From positions 1 to 64,000 of the forward strand of contig JAOPHQ010005152.1 of the NCBI GenBank assembly GCA_030340625.1: a DNA stretch of 64,000 nt. Reading direction: 5' to 3'. Source of the stretch: Merluccius polli (lineage: Eukaryota > Chordata > Actinopteri > Gadiformes > Merlucciidae). The notes below the pieces were generated by a model. It saw only the letters and a program-made list of their open reading frames with translations, was not told the origin of the DNA and made no database searches. A program made the position numbers and the translations under genes. This document shows, piece after piece, positions 28,701 through 41,138 of the stretch (positions are counted from its first letter, which is position 1; the number at the start of each line of letters is the position of its first letter).

Positions 28701-31700
28701 GGTACTTCAGCAGAAGTTAGTGGACAGTAGAGCCTGGACTTGTTTGCACTGCAGCCAGAGGTATGCTAACACAGATCAGCTGAACAAGTTGAAGGTAAGT
28801 GTCCATCCATGTTAACGATATGATTTCAAAGATCCCCCATCTCCCCCTCCACCCTACAACACTACTTAACTGCCCTCTCTCTTTCTGTCTTTCTCTCTGT
28901 CTTTGTGATACTCTGGTTACTCCTCAAAGTGACCTATACAGGGCTTCTGGCATCACACTTGAGAAGAATGGCGTCACAGTGCAGATCTCTCTTGTCTCTC
29001 ACTTTTATTGTTTAACTTTGGCAAAGGTTTACTGTTACCTTGTCCAAGTGTGTGTGTGTGTGTTGCAGCGGTTGTTTGGCAATGTTGAGTGAACTACAAA
29101 TGTGTATTGTGAATGGCTCGGTCACTGGCTCATGTAAGGTTGGCAATGGCTGTAGTCCAAGGGTTCACACTTGTCTTATCAACGTCGAGGATTAAAATGG
29201 CTCCACCAGGATGAAAGAAGCGTTTTGGGAAAGGGTTGGGATTTAACCGTTGGGTGAACTAGTGAAGTATCTGAGGGGGTTGTTGTTGGGTGGGCTGCTG
29301 TACACTAGTTTTTTGTTTTTTTACATAGTGTCTCAAGTCTGAATGCTGCAAGTGTGTGTGCGTGTGTTGGGGAGGGCAGCATTTCTCTTATCTCCCCTAA
29401 TACTACACTCAAAGCGTTTCCCCAAAACTCACACCGCCAAAAACCTAGAAGCCAATCAGCTGATAAATGTAAAATGTTCTGAAGATAACTTGATGGATGA
29501 ATTAACTTGTGTACTTAAATCAATGTTTACTGTACAATGGGCCACCGTCTATGGGACATCTTTCATCTTAGAATTTTGCAAGCAAGTTTAATCCTGCATT
29601 ATGTAGCTTTTCTACTGCAGTTACTTACTCCATTAAAAAATATTTGAGCTACAAAGTTTCTCAAGAAAAACACCCATCCAAGTCAATCCATCAAGGGAAG
29701 CCCCCCCTTCCCATCCCATGGGAAAATCTCATCTGAAAATGACATAGCTATAACTGTAGCAACAACTCAAGCCACTAGAGGTTCTAATGGGAAAACTTAG
29801 TGCCAGTGTTTGAGCGGCAAAAGGGCATTTGTTAAACATCACCATTGCATTACGATTTTTGGGGTTACTTGTTTTGTAAGTTCTAATGATTAACTTTGTT
29901 TTAATCCAAAAATACAAGTGGGGTTTGTTCTCTAACAGCCAGTTTAATCAATCTATCCATGTTAATGTGGGTCAGTATTGGCAATGGGTATACAGGACAA
30001 GGTATTGTTTACAGCTCGGTGTCCAGTTCAAACTGGCAACCATCCTCGACTGGTGTAGTGAAATGGCTAGTAGATGTTTATTTAAACACAAAGTCAGTTT
30101 GTGATGAAAACATTCATAATGTCCTCTGTATCTTTATTTAACCCTTCTGAATTTCATAAGAATTCAAGAAAATACAATTTTAGGAATCATTGCTGAGCCC
30201 AATGGCTTGATTTTAAAGTCAGCTGATCTACAAGAATTCCCTGATGCAGAATTGGTGTTTCCTTCTGGTCCTCGTATATGGACATTGGCTGGTGGTATCC
30301 AGGGGGTTGGATGTAGGCTTGCCGCGGTAGTCGGTGTTGCACGGTGTTCAGGCATACACCAATTACATCACTTGCCCACCGCCCACACCATCATTTAAAA
30401 TAAATAAATAAATAAAACCCATTTAGTTAATTTTCATGTATCAGCGCTAGGAGTGTGCCGGTCGCGTCATTTTGATTGCAATTGGTCGTCATAATAAACC
30501 ACCGTGCCACCAGCTAGGCCTGTTTTTTTCACACCACAAACAAGGTGGGAAAACACGTCTGGAAATGTGACTTGCGGCAGATCGCTGAGATCCAACTTTA
30601 AAGATCACAATGTCCGGTGTATCGGTCACACCGGTGTTGGCACAAGTATATTAACCGGTGTGAACATTTCCTTACCGTGGCATCCTTAGTGGGATGGTTC
30701 TTATACGGTCTTGAAGAACGCTCAGCTGCATTGGTGTATGTGTGTGTTGCCATGTGTGCCAAGTTGTCAAACGATCAAAATGGCATGTGTTGTCTCTTCT
30801 CGCCGTTTAGTCTACACTGAGCCAAATCTGTCAGTCTTCACTCTTCAATGTTCTTGTCATGCCAGTGACCAGCCAGACATTCTTGTCAATGGATCAATCT
30901 AGCTCTTTGTGGACTTGTGGCACTTCCCTCTCTGTGGGGTTTTTCCCCTATGTACACAATAATATAACCAAAGCCGTGCTGCCACTGTTCAGTGTCTTAA
31001 GCAGCATACTTTGACCTGAAGCAACGCTAAAAAGCCATGTATGCCGTTAAACTCTGCTCCCAGGAGCTGCAAGGTTGTGTCTTATCTGCACTGTGATCCA
31101 TTTCCCTTTCCTCATGTCAGTCCCGATTGGCTGAAGTTTACCCTCCAGTATATACCTCTGAGTGTGATGCCAGAACTACCCTTGTGGCCCCTGATGCCCC
31201 CTCCCCACCCACCAACACTGGAAGGGCCCACTGACTCCAGATTCATTGGTCTCACTGGTGCACTGGGGTCACCATATTCTGTAAAGGTGCACCTCTGAGC
31301 TCCAGAAGGTGTCTGCAGTGACATCCTCCTGACATTGTCATCCAGTCGCCAAGTAAAGCGTGCCCTGGCTTTGTAGCACAGCTGCATACTCCAGACGTTT
31401 GCCAGAGGTTGGAATGTGGCAGTTTGTCCTGCGTCCGTCGTCTTGTTCACTTTTTGCAGTTCCAGGAAAGATGTACTGTACCATCGATCTGTATACTATA
31501 CTCGTGCCATTGACACTTTCAACACTCAAATACTCAAAGTTATTTTAACAATTTTCCTTACATTCATACATTTATTGCATGCTTATAACAACCATATACC
31601 GAAGAACACTTTTTTGTGTGGGCTGGTTTTCCATGTCCAGTAATCGGTTGGCTTTTACACACACTCTCTCACACTCACAAACACAGAAGGTGCCGACACA

Positions 31701-32470
31701 GGTTAGACGTTCTGTGGTGTGACATGTTCTCTGTGTTAGAGCAGGGTAGTTGTCCAGGCCAAGCCCCTCTCTTACTGTCTCTTTCTCTCTCAACGTAGGA
31801 ACCGACAGGGACCGACGGTGGCTGAGCTGATCTATGGCTGGGCCAACTTCAGTAACAACTTAAGGTAAGAAATCTGTGTAAAATGAGCCATACATTGCTC
31901 ATGCGAGAGCTGTTAACAAGTTGCCTCACTCAGCCAGACCGTATTCAGACCATGCTCATTAAAGTTCGAAAGTTTGCCATCTGCAGTGTTTAAGGGGCGT
32001 TATTAGGCAACCTTACTTTGCAGCCAATTGGATTAGCTTCAGCTTTCATTAAAAAGAACAGGAAATCCCTTGGTAAATGTGTAAATGTAATAATTCCATC
32101 ATCTTGTCTTCTAAAAATTGAGTGTAAAAAGTTTTGTTTTCTTTGTTAGCTAAACCGAAGACACTAGTCGTGTTGTGAGAAGCTGTGGGTGACCACTGGA
32201 CTCGAGTTGCAGGGACGCTCGGATGACCCACGGGTAAGCACTGTCTGCTTTCTGGCCATGTAGGACAGAACATTATTCAATTCCTGGCTGCTCTTTAGCA
32301 TGTTTAGTTAAGTCTGTGTTCTTTGGCTTGTTGTTCATTTGTGTCACATTACATCTGTAGGGTTGAAGATGGAGCTGCAGATGCAGAAATTTCAGGGGAA
32401 GACGGAAGGCCACTTCAATGGCACCTGGAAGACCAATTGCTTTGAATGCTTTCAAAATAAAAGATTTTAA
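28701..32470 (+). other. Exon-like segments, probably non-coding transcript
   Basis: Several stretches have good splice borders: a segment ending TTGAAG^gtaagt at 28794; 31799-31864 between cgtag and gtaaga; 32150-32233 between ttgttag and gtaagc; and 32361 onward, preceded by ctgtag and ending at AATAAA 32456-32461. Only 31799-31864 has an open, protein-like frame (contains VAELIYGWANFSNNL); the others contain stops in all useful phases. They may be downstream SFPQ exons or the 5' part of the gene at 33847. The donor of 31864 and the acceptor at 34613 are phase-compatible. Confidence 0.35.
30448..30692. mobile_element. Possible hAT-like remnant
   Basis: Begins CTAGGAGTGTGCCGGTCGCG and ends ACCGTGGCATCCTTAG, ends that resemble the fish hAT pattern of TAGGRGTGT and CATCCCTA. 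The interior has repeated ACCGGTGT words. No clear target duplication was found. Confidence 0.35.
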
Positions 32471-33846
32471 ACTATACACTTGTTGTGTTAAGTCTAATCT
32501 CTATGAAGAAGTCTAACCTTTATGGCATTGATATTGTAGAAAATCATAACGTGTATTCACAATAAATGCGGAAATACATTTTAAGCAGTCAGTCTTCAAA
32601 TAAATGTGTGGTTAAAATTGAAACCAAAGTAAAACAATCCTGAGGCTATTCTTTCATTTTAATTGTGAGTATCCGATAGTCCTAGTTTGAAACCACTGGT
32701 GTGGAGGACAGCTCCAGGGAGCAGTTACCTGTGGCCCCGGATCGCTTGAATGTAGGCCGCGCTCCAGAAGCCTCCAGTGCGCAATGTTCCTGCTGCCAGG
32801 TCACACCCTGGAGGCTGGCTGTCAACCCTGCTGGGGAGGTCCAGACTGGAAGATGTAAAACGATACCCAACATTGAGATGGCCCCGGTCTAAAAGATGTG
32901 GAGTCGGACCGAAGGTCGGGTCTAAACTTTGCCGGTGATGCAATCTGACAACCTTCACAGGATGTTCGCAGTGTGATTTTTAGTATACATGCAAAAATAA
33001 ATATCCTATTTACTTTTAATAATTTGCTCGACTGTTTTATCTAAAGCAGCTTGGCGTGAATTAAGATGCATGTCATTAAGGAGTTTGGTATCGAACCCAA
33101 GGTCTGGGTCAAAGTTATACAGGTTATGTTTGTTGGTTCTGTGACGAACAAAGAACTTCCATAAACGTTCGCCCCTTGGATCCTGATCCTAAATCATTTG
33201 AGTCATTTGCGACCTGAATGAAGATAAATCTAAAACCAGAATACTATTTACATTGACGGCCACTCAACATTGAGCCCACTTTCAGCAACAGTTCAGGACA
33301 ATAGCGGGCTAACGCAGACTCCATGTTGGGTCTACATTTCCTAGAGTTTGAGTCTATACTCAATATACCTCAGCCCCTGTTCGTTCACCACCTGGCCTGC
33401 CACACCCCCTTCCCCAAGGTCTGTAAGCTGACCTGCGAAAGAGCGAAAGGGGGACAGAGGCCAAGTAATGTGGGTGATGTCCACCTGACCAGCCTCCGCC
33501 ATGCATCATTAATGGCCATCAATGTTTTATCCAGTCCTTCACACAGAGCCCCTTTCCTCCCAGTCACCCAAACACCCGAAGCTTCCAGTCAGGCTCCATC
33601 TGCGACACCTGCACATCAGCTTCTTCTGCTGCATCCATCAAGCTAACCAATGGGGTAAGGGACACACAGACTTGCGAACTCACAGTCCATCAGTTACAGC
33701 TTTTAGGGGCATTCTACTGTACTTATACAGACCCTATGGCTGCGAAGATGAGTCTTGGAGGTACTTTCACACTCGCCGCCAATTAGGAGCCAAGTCAATA
33801 GGGTAGATAGGTGACAGTTGGATAGAGCGCACACTTGGTTCCAGTA

Positions 33847-35225
33847 ATGAGCACTACGAACAACCGAGCCGCCCTACCACCCTCCGCGCTGGGGTTGGAC
33901 ACTGGTGGGCCCTGCCACCAGAGGGCCGTGCAGAAGAGCAGGTCCCTGGCTCGCGCCTACCTTCTCTCCTGCTCCGTTCCACCGACGTGTGGCCCGGCGG
34001 CACTGCCCAGGAACCCTGTGCGGCTACCCTCGCTTACCGCTGCCCAGCGGCCCCACAGGCAGACGCCTGTGGTCTCCCTGAGGTAAGAAGATCTACACTA
34101 AGTGGATAGATTAAGGACTAGGGCCAGGTCATATGATATGTGTTCTTTGTTGAATTTGGCATTCGGATTAGCTTTTTTGGGGCCCCAGAAAATGTTTAAT
34201 TTAGCAAGGTGAGACCTTTAGGGAAATCTAATGGGAACCATGATGGGGAAAATAAATCTATTTGTTACAATCATTAACATTTTATGGGAGCAAACTGTAG
34301 CCCCAGGTTTGCAGCAGAACGTAAGATACTTCTCTGCCCCTCTACATATGGGTTACTGTCACTTGGACAGCTACCAAATGCCAGTCTTGTTACGAGAGCG
34401 TTTGAGGCTGTGCACACAGTAACGGTGTACACACACCTGATTCTCGACACGTTTGAAGGTCTTCAATCACCCAGTTAGAGAAGGTATTCAGTAAGCCCTC
34501 AAAATTACACCTTAAGAATGAGTTTAGTGAAACTTAATTGAGCTAAATACTGCATATATGCTGTAACACCTGAATAAATATCCCAAATACAATGCAACTT
34601 TCAACCCTGCAGCTTCAGTGAGCCTTCCCTCTCCAGTCCTGGGGAGAAAGTTTTCTTATGTGGAAATCGCCACCGGCCAAGCTCGGTACGAAAGCGACTC
34701 CCGCCCTCACACCAACCGCCCAGCAGGTCATCCTCACTGACCTCTGGCAATGCCCTGGACACTTGGAGGAAACGCCACTCCGTTGCAACCCCCCCACTCC
34801 CCTGTCAGAACAACAACTACCGCAGGCCGATCTACACTCACTTCTCACAGCCAATCCGTCCCAGCCCCAAGGTGCCACCTTCAAGGTCTCTCTCCGACAG
34901 CATGACCCGGACGTCGCCGGAGACCCGGTCTGAACTTCAGCCATCGGTGATGCCCTATGGTCGCAGTTCGTGCGACAAAGAGGCTCTGTCCGTCATAGGC
35001 AGGCCCTGTCTTCCGGGCTGCTGCCAAACTCCAGCTTCGGTTGCTGTGTCACTGCCCCCAAAGCGCACCCAGCTCCATGTGTTTCTCCCCACTGGGGACC
35101 GGGCCGGGGAAGAGGATGGGGAGGAGGCCGACAGTGAGTCTGTGGATGAGGGCTTCATGGATGAGCTGGACAGTAAGATCACTGCTCTAAGACTGCAGCG
35201 ACCAAAGGCTGTTCCAGACCACTGA
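33847..35225 (+). CDS. Unrecognised Ser/Pro/Arg-rich protein with acidic C-terminus (two exons)
   Basis: Exon 33847-34082 starts with ATG (MSTTNNRAALPP) and ends at a consensus donor (ctgag^gtaag) in phase 2. Exon 34613-35225 follows an acceptor (cctgcag) in the matching phase and stays open for about 200 codons to TGA. The predicted 282 residues are basic and Ser/Pro-rich in the middle (SVRKRLPPS, RSLSDS). They contain an RVxF-like segment (QLHVFLP) and end in an acidic stretch, SESVDEGFMDELDSKITALR, that looks like a conserved helix. An alternative 5' exon at 31799-31864 has the right phase to replace the first exon. A poly(A) signal lies at about 35518. I do not recognise the family, and no function is proposed. 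Confidence 0.55.
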
Positions 35226-36020
35226 GGTCTTCTTGTTATTAATGTGCTTTTTAGAGGGAAGTCTTTATTGAGCTGACACACAGAGATGGCTGCAGAAATG
35301 TTAATGAATTTACTATAATCCTGAATAGGATTGTATTTATGTAGTCATGTATGTTTAGTTATTACTATGTTTGAGTAGGGTTAGTTATTTTCTATTTGAT
35401 TTTGTACTCTGAATGCATGATGGTGCTTTATTTAAGATTTGGCTCAGTGACGATTGTGCTTATGAACAATGTTTGGTTGCATTTGTGAAAAATGAAATGG
35501 CCTGTCTGTTGATTCAAAATAAAAACATTTTTTGAGTTGTATGAAAACTGCAAAGACGCACACCAGAACATCACTTCCACGTGACTCAGATTGACTGTTT
35601 TTAATCTGGAGAGCATCAAGATCTGCTCCAGATACTGTCTGATGCACACGCACACGCACACACAGCCTACTGCATTATTAAGCTATTAAGGGATTATACT
35701 GATATACTATAACTACAGTATTACTTACACTCATACATTTCTAATACAAGTTTATTTTCAGCAAGCTTCACTCCGCAATCTCAGATATGTGAATGCCTTT
35801 GATATGTAATATTGATTGTTTGTACACATAATGAAGGTATTGTAAGGCATTGTAAGAGAAGTGTCAAGGCTGCTGGGGGGGGGGGGGGGGGGGGGGGACT
35901 TCCTGTTTGCGTCACCAGCTGTTCCCCTTGCGTCACGAAGCGCCGCTCTGTCGCCTAGCAACCTTGACAGCTGCAGTGGACAATCAGGACACAGCTGGAA
36001 ATAAAGTCTCACCTTACCTT
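35226..36020. other. 3' UTR then intergenic sequence
   Basis: Probable 3' UTR of the preceding gene to the AATAAA near 35518, then unique sequence and a G-run of about 23 at 35875-35897. No further gene seen. Confidence 0.5.
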
Positions 36021-36034
36021 GACAACAGTTGGGC

Positions 36035-36213
36035 CTTTTCACACCGAACCCGTCCATCTCTATGGATCCAGCCACACCGAACCCGTCTATCTCTATGGGT
36101 CCATCCACACCAAACTGTCTATCTCTATGGGTCTATCTCTATGGATCCATCCACATCGAACCCGTCCATCTCTATGGGTCTATCTCTATGGATCCATCCA
36201 CACCGAACCCGTC

Positions 36214-36254
<41 letters not shown>
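36035..36254. repeat. Minisatellite followed by (CA)n
   Basis: About six variable copies of a unit containing ATCTCTATGGGTCCATCCAC or ACACCGAACCCGTC, then 40 bp of CA repeat. Confidence 0.92.
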
Positions 36255-36257
<3 letters not shown>

Positions 36258-36499
36258 TTCTGCGGGGGCGCGGGGGACGCGGGGCCGCCACCTTGGAGTG
36301 GTGATCCGCTTCACTCAGTGTCATTCGTTTGGCAGGGGCAATAAACTGTCAGCGCATTTAATTAATCATACCTCACTGAATACCACTGATTTTCACACGA
36401 TTTTGGCATACATGTAGCTATGATAAAGGACACATGTTTTGGCGTGTAATATTATTTTCACAAAATACAACCAATAGTACGGTAATGTTAAATCTCACT

Positions 36500-36760
36500 T
36501 GAAAAGTAATCCCGCGATTTCTATTTTCGACCGTCCGCTCATTTGAGCAGGAATAGCTGAGCAGCAGCTCGGCATCCATGTTTTCTTCTCCTGGCCATAC
36601 GTGTCAACTGTCAATCTCTGCTGCTCCCCTCCCCCATCACCACTCCAAGATGGCCGCCGAATTTCTCGCGCCACAGCAGCCGTGACGTCAGAAAACATCC
36701 GCTTTGAAGCGTTGCTGGGTATCACTTCATCCGCTTCAACGAAAGACACGGTGAGAGTCT
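36500..36760 (+). promoter_or_regulatory. Promoter and 5' UTR exon of the first THAP gene
   Basis: Contains CCAAGATGGCCGCC at about 36644 (YY1-like core) and TGACGTCA at 36684 (a perfect CRE). It ends in a donor, gacacg^gtgaga, at 36750. The matching acceptor ctcaacag ends at 37187, 20 bases before the THAP ATG. Confidence 0.55.
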
Positions 36761-36895
36761 TATCTTCATTTTCCTTGTTATCGTTAGCGATCATTGCCGT
36801 CACGTAGCTGCCTTGATTTGAGAGTAAAGTCAGTAATATAATGCACGAGCAGCAACTTCAGCTAGCTAACGTTATAGCAGGGGGTCTCCAACATT

Positions 36896-37117
36896 TCCCC
36901 TCCTAACGTTAGGACTACTTTGACTTGTAGCCTTCAGACTGTCCTCCTAACGTTAGGACTACTTTGACTTGTAGCCTACAGACTGTCCTCCTAACGTTAG
37001 GACTACTTCGACTTGTAGCCTACAGACTGTCCTCCTAACGTTAGGACTACTTTGACTTGTAGCCTACAGACTGTCCTCCTAACGTTAGGACTACTTTGAC
37101 TTGTAGCCTACAGACTG
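36896..37117. repeat. 44-bp minisatellite, about five units, in a 5' UTR intron
   Basis: Near-identical 44-bp units containing CCTCCTAACGTTAGGACTAC and TTGACTTGTAGCC. Each unit carries the palindrome CCTAACGTTAGG. The array lies between the non-coding exon and the coding exon of the THAP gene. Confidence 0.95.
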
Positions 37118-37207
37118 TCCACCTACCAGACATCTGATGTTGTATATTTCTTCTCTCCCTGTTGTCCTTGTGTCCATCTCTCAACAGCATAGCCTTCTGT
37201 CATCACT

Positions 37208-37969
37208 ATGGCCCCCTCCTATTGCAGTGTGCCAGGCTGCTCATCCAACAGGAAGAATATGCCCTATCTTAGCTTTCACGATTTCCCAGCCGACTTAGAG
37301 CTTCGTACTTCTTGGGTGAGGGCAATGCGACGTGATGAGGGGCCACAGTTTAAGATCCTTCGTGGGAGTACCTTCATCTGTAGTCTCCATTTCACAGAGG
37401 AGGATATGCACATTTCTGCCAGTGGGCGGAAGAAACTAAAGAAAGGGGCAGTGCCATCCAGATTCATTTGGAATGACTTTTGCAAAGGTAAGAGGACGGT
37501 GTTAAAATGTATGTATTAATGAATGTATTTTTCTCTAAAATCATAGGCATCTCCCTTTGATCAGCTTGCTGCCTGGTCCTTTAGTACTTTTCCTGAATTA
37601 CGAACTATATACACAAATACATACATTTTTAGTATTGCATTGCATCGTATAGTATTGCATTGTTCCCATATTGAACAGGATATTGCACATTGTTCCCACT
37701 GTATAGTATTGCACATTCATAGTATTGCACATTGTTCCCATATTGCACATTCATAGTATTGCACATTGTTCCCACATTTATGATATTACACATTGTCCTC
37801 ATGAAAATCAACATATCTGTTTTTATAGGAAATGGGTCACAACCTCGGGAATCACCATATCAGCGGGCAAGAAAACGCCTTGCTGAGTTGCCTGTCCCGG
37901 AGAGCAGCGAGAATGTAGAACCAGATGCAGTGCTGGATGATCATGACTACACCAGTCATCCCTCTCCTG
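37208..37969 (+). CDS. THAP-domain protein, first two coding exons
   Basis: THAP domains are C2CH zinc fingers that bind DNA and derive from P-element-type transposases. Exon 37208-37492 begins MAPSYCSVPGC, has the second pair in FICSLHF and closes with the hallmark AVPSRF, so all four C2CH ligands and the AVPxxF box are present within about 90 residues. It ends in phase 1 and joins exon 37829-37969 (starts NGSQPRESP, acidic tail), which again ends in phase 1 at CCTG^gttagt. No phase-compatible continuation was certain; the next + strand coding-like exon is 41541, in a different phase. The gene may continue, be truncated, or belong to a decayed transposon. It is distinct in sequence from the THAP genes at 43346 and 62545. 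Confidence 0.8.
37630..37797. repeat. Irregular tandem repeat in THAP intron
   Basis: Repeated TAGTATTGCACATTGTTCCC and CATATTGCACATTCA words just before exon 2. Confidence 0.85.
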
Positions 37970-38282
37970 GTTAGTATTTTAAAAATGAATCCTTCTCTCA
38001 CAGAAAATCATATAAATCATATGTATTTCATATAGTTATTATCCTCATGCTATCAACCTAATAGAGTCAAGTAATATCTGACACAAGGTATGGCAATAGA
38101 GACCAGGGAAGCCTAGATGGCCTGCAGTCTTTCATTTGAATTGAATTTATTAAATGGGTATGCTAATTACTTTAATTTCTAAATATTTGAAAGTATTTGA
38201 ACCTAATGGTGAAGGAGGACTGTATCAGCTTCATACGTGATTCACATGTACATAAAACTATTCACTAGATGTACTACACTGC

Positions 38283-38738
38283 TAGCCTGGCTCCGCCCTC
38301 CGACGTACTTCCGCTCAATTTTCATTTCCCTTCAGTACTAGGTCTGGGTATTCGGCATATTCGCGGGTTTTCTCCCGGTAAAGTTTTACCGGTCCAATCA
38401 GCGAACAGGAGGCGCGGCCTGAGAACAGTGACGTAGAGGTCGTGCGCGAATTTCAGTTATTGAGCGTAAGTACGGAGGCGGGCGGAACCAGGCTAATGCT
38501 AATGCTCACTGCATCTGCCGTTTGTATACTGCGCGCAACGTGGTTTCTGGCGCATGAAATACGTCACGACCAAACGTTAGCGATTGGTTATGGCAGATTC
38601 GGAGTGGCACTGGGCAGAGCCAATAGGTTTTAAACTTCAACAGAGCACCCGCCTTCAGTTAGTTAACAATTGTCAATGGTGAGTGGCCAGACTCTCTGTA
38701 CAAATGAAATGTAGTACGAGAGGCTGGTGACCAGGCTA
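38283..38738 (+). mobile_element. 456-bp MITE with 9-bp TSD (copy 2 of 3)
   Basis: Ends TAGCCTGG and CCAGGCTA. The duplicated CTACACTGC lies at 38274-38282 and 38739-38747, perfect on both sides. There is no transposase. It is about 97 percent like the copy at 48870 by eye. Confidence 0.93.
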
Positions 38739-38903
38739 CTACACTGCACTCTCAATCAGAATTTCTCAATCAGATTTTATTGTCCAAGTGTACTTGCATA
38801 TACAGGGAAGTACTATAGACGTGTACCATACAAAACAATAGACAACATACCTTATGCACTTATCAACATTATATACAACAAGGATCTGAAATCAAATCAT
38901 GTT

Positions 38904-40436
38904 TTAAACTTTACTACTTAAGAAGACATCCATGTAGATGTTAAAATAGAAGTCATCAAGCTTTTGGAGCATTGAGTGGATTACCTCCTCATCCCTAAAG
39001 ATTCTCTCTATAGTGAAGTCTGTGTGTGTGTCTGTGATGAAATCACACCACTGAAGGCCACTAATGGCTAGTTGTCCTTGCACCTGATAGTAGTATTTGT
39101 GGGTCTTCCGTAAGCAAGCTTGGCCTTTTACTGTGGTCAGGTGTGCCACTTGCGCAACACTTTCGACGTTGCAGGCCTTGACCTCTGCCAGGCCGAATGG
39201 TGGTGTTTCACAAGGGTTGAAGACCTTGGCGTCAGGGCTTGCGCTAAGGTGAGGTGCATCTGGGTGGACGATTACTCCACAAGGACTCACTGAAACGTTA
39301 CAAAACTCTGCATACCGCTGTAGTATCTCAGGTTCCAGGTCCAAACCCCGCTTCATAGCAGCCGTCTGTGGAGTTCCCTTCAGGATGCGAGTGGCTAGGG
39401 CTTTGGCAGACGACTCCCCACGGACATGACAGATCTCTCGGAAACGGCTGGCTGTGAGTCTGGGGTCCATAACTGGCACTCCGACTCCTGCCTGGTTTCA
39501 GCCTCAATAGCAGCAGAGATCTCCAGTGTTACCTTTCAAAACATAAGAAGCAAAAAAACCAAAAAAACAATGCAATCAGTTTAATTGTGAATATGATCAG
39601 ATAACCCTTAATGTGACCACCCTCAAAATCTAAAGGTTACATAAATCAATACATAAATCATAAAAACCTTAAGATTCTCCAGGTGGCATTGCTGCCTGTA
39701 ATTGGGCACAAAATGTACAGGGAATTTAAAATTGTAGCCATCAACAGGGAGCCGAGGAAAAGCAGGGGCATCATGGTGTCTTATATATTCTCTACTAATG
39801 TCAGGGGGGCACTGGTAAGAGAGGACAGAGCCAAATGGCACAGGACCAAATTTTGAGTCCACCAAATTAAGTGTCTCAAGCCCGTGCAGCAGTTTACATA
39901 TGCCTGGTTGTGGACGAAGTTCTTTCAGTTTTTCCCCGCTGGCCATCAAATTAGGATCTGGAAGAGGCCCTAAGAAGAGAGTAAGAATGGAGAGCAAAGA
40001 GTGAGACTAATGACAGTAGATGAAGACAGGCCAGAAAAGAAGAAAGGAGACTATTTCAAACTCACCAGCATATGCTCTGTACAGTGTGCACTTTGCACCA
40101 GTCCTTACATTTTTTTTTTTTTTGGGCTTACACACTCTCATATCGTTAGTAGCCTCTGGTGCGATTCCCTATAACAACAATAATAATGATAACAACAACA
40201 ACAACAATAATAATATAGGCAATGTGAATTGCAAGTCCTTCATTTTCAATATCTGACCTGTGTCCTTGGCCGGTGCCAGGTCTGCAGCTGGCTGGTGCAG
40301 GACAGTGGCAATGGGACAGTGCTGAAGCCCATGGTACTGTAGTGCGCTGTCTGGAAAAGCAGGGCTACCATGTGATTACATAGAGCTTTACCGGCGGCAC
40401 AGGAACAAGATGTGCAATCCAGTGCCACGGGGTCCT
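38904..40436 (-). CDS. SWIM zinc finger plus YqaJ-type nuclease-domain protein (transposon-related), 3' exons
   Basis: Three minus-strand exons in order. 40436-40258 has a SWIM finger, CTSCSCAAGKALCNH (CxC...CxH). 39969-39668 is a linker with SYQCPPDISREYI. 39491-38904 is a YqaJ/lambda-exonuclease-like domain ending in TAA at 38904. Nuclease signs are HLSASPDAK, FGLAEVKAC and YYYQVQGQLAISG, corresponding to the acidic Asp, the ExK pair and the Gln of the YqaJ family. SWIM-YqaJ proteins are widespread in fish as probable transposon-derived or domesticated genes; function unknown. The 5' end is not found: upstream of 40436 lie a foldback and a hAT insertion. It is convergent with the THAP gene at 37208. 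The donor of the middle exon (GTTTTT) is weak. Confidence 0.7.
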
Positions 40437-40656
40437 CTACAGTCAAAAGTAAACTGGCAATAGAGACACAGTGTGTTAAGTTAATTTGGACAATTTCTAA
40501 ATGATCAAAAGAGTAACATGAATGAACATATGGAACAGCAGGTGTAAGGAACTTGAGCATTTACATGTGCAGAATAACAATCAGTGTGCTGTTAAATTAG
40601 AAATAAATGCACTGGGGGCGCACTGGGGACCCATCCAAGATGGCGGCCGCGCTGAT

Positions 40657-41097
40657 ACGTCAGCTCCAACAGGCAGCGTCAGTCTATGAGGCGTCTATGT
40701 ATATTATGTCTGTGAAAAGGAGGCCACCGGTCGCGCGCATAGACATAATATACGTAGACGCCTCATAGCAGTGGCGGAGCCAGAGCGTAGCTAATGGGTA
40801 GGCCTGCAAACATCTGGGTGGGCCTGATCATTTTCTCCTGGACCGGCCCACAACAGGGACGTTGACCGACGGGGGAGGGATGCGCGATTGTTGACGGGGA
40901 GGGGGTGCGCGAATGGTGCGCGAATGTTGACGGGGGTGGGGGGGGGGGGGGGCGATTGTTGCCGTGAACGTGCATGTCGCGCAACATTTTTATTCATTTT
41001 TGAAATTAAAAGTTTTAATGTCCACAAGAAACAGAAATAACAATTAAACATTGAAAGCAGAGTCTATGATAATTCGTATGAATTATCATTAAAAAAA

Positions 41098-41138
<41 letters not shown>

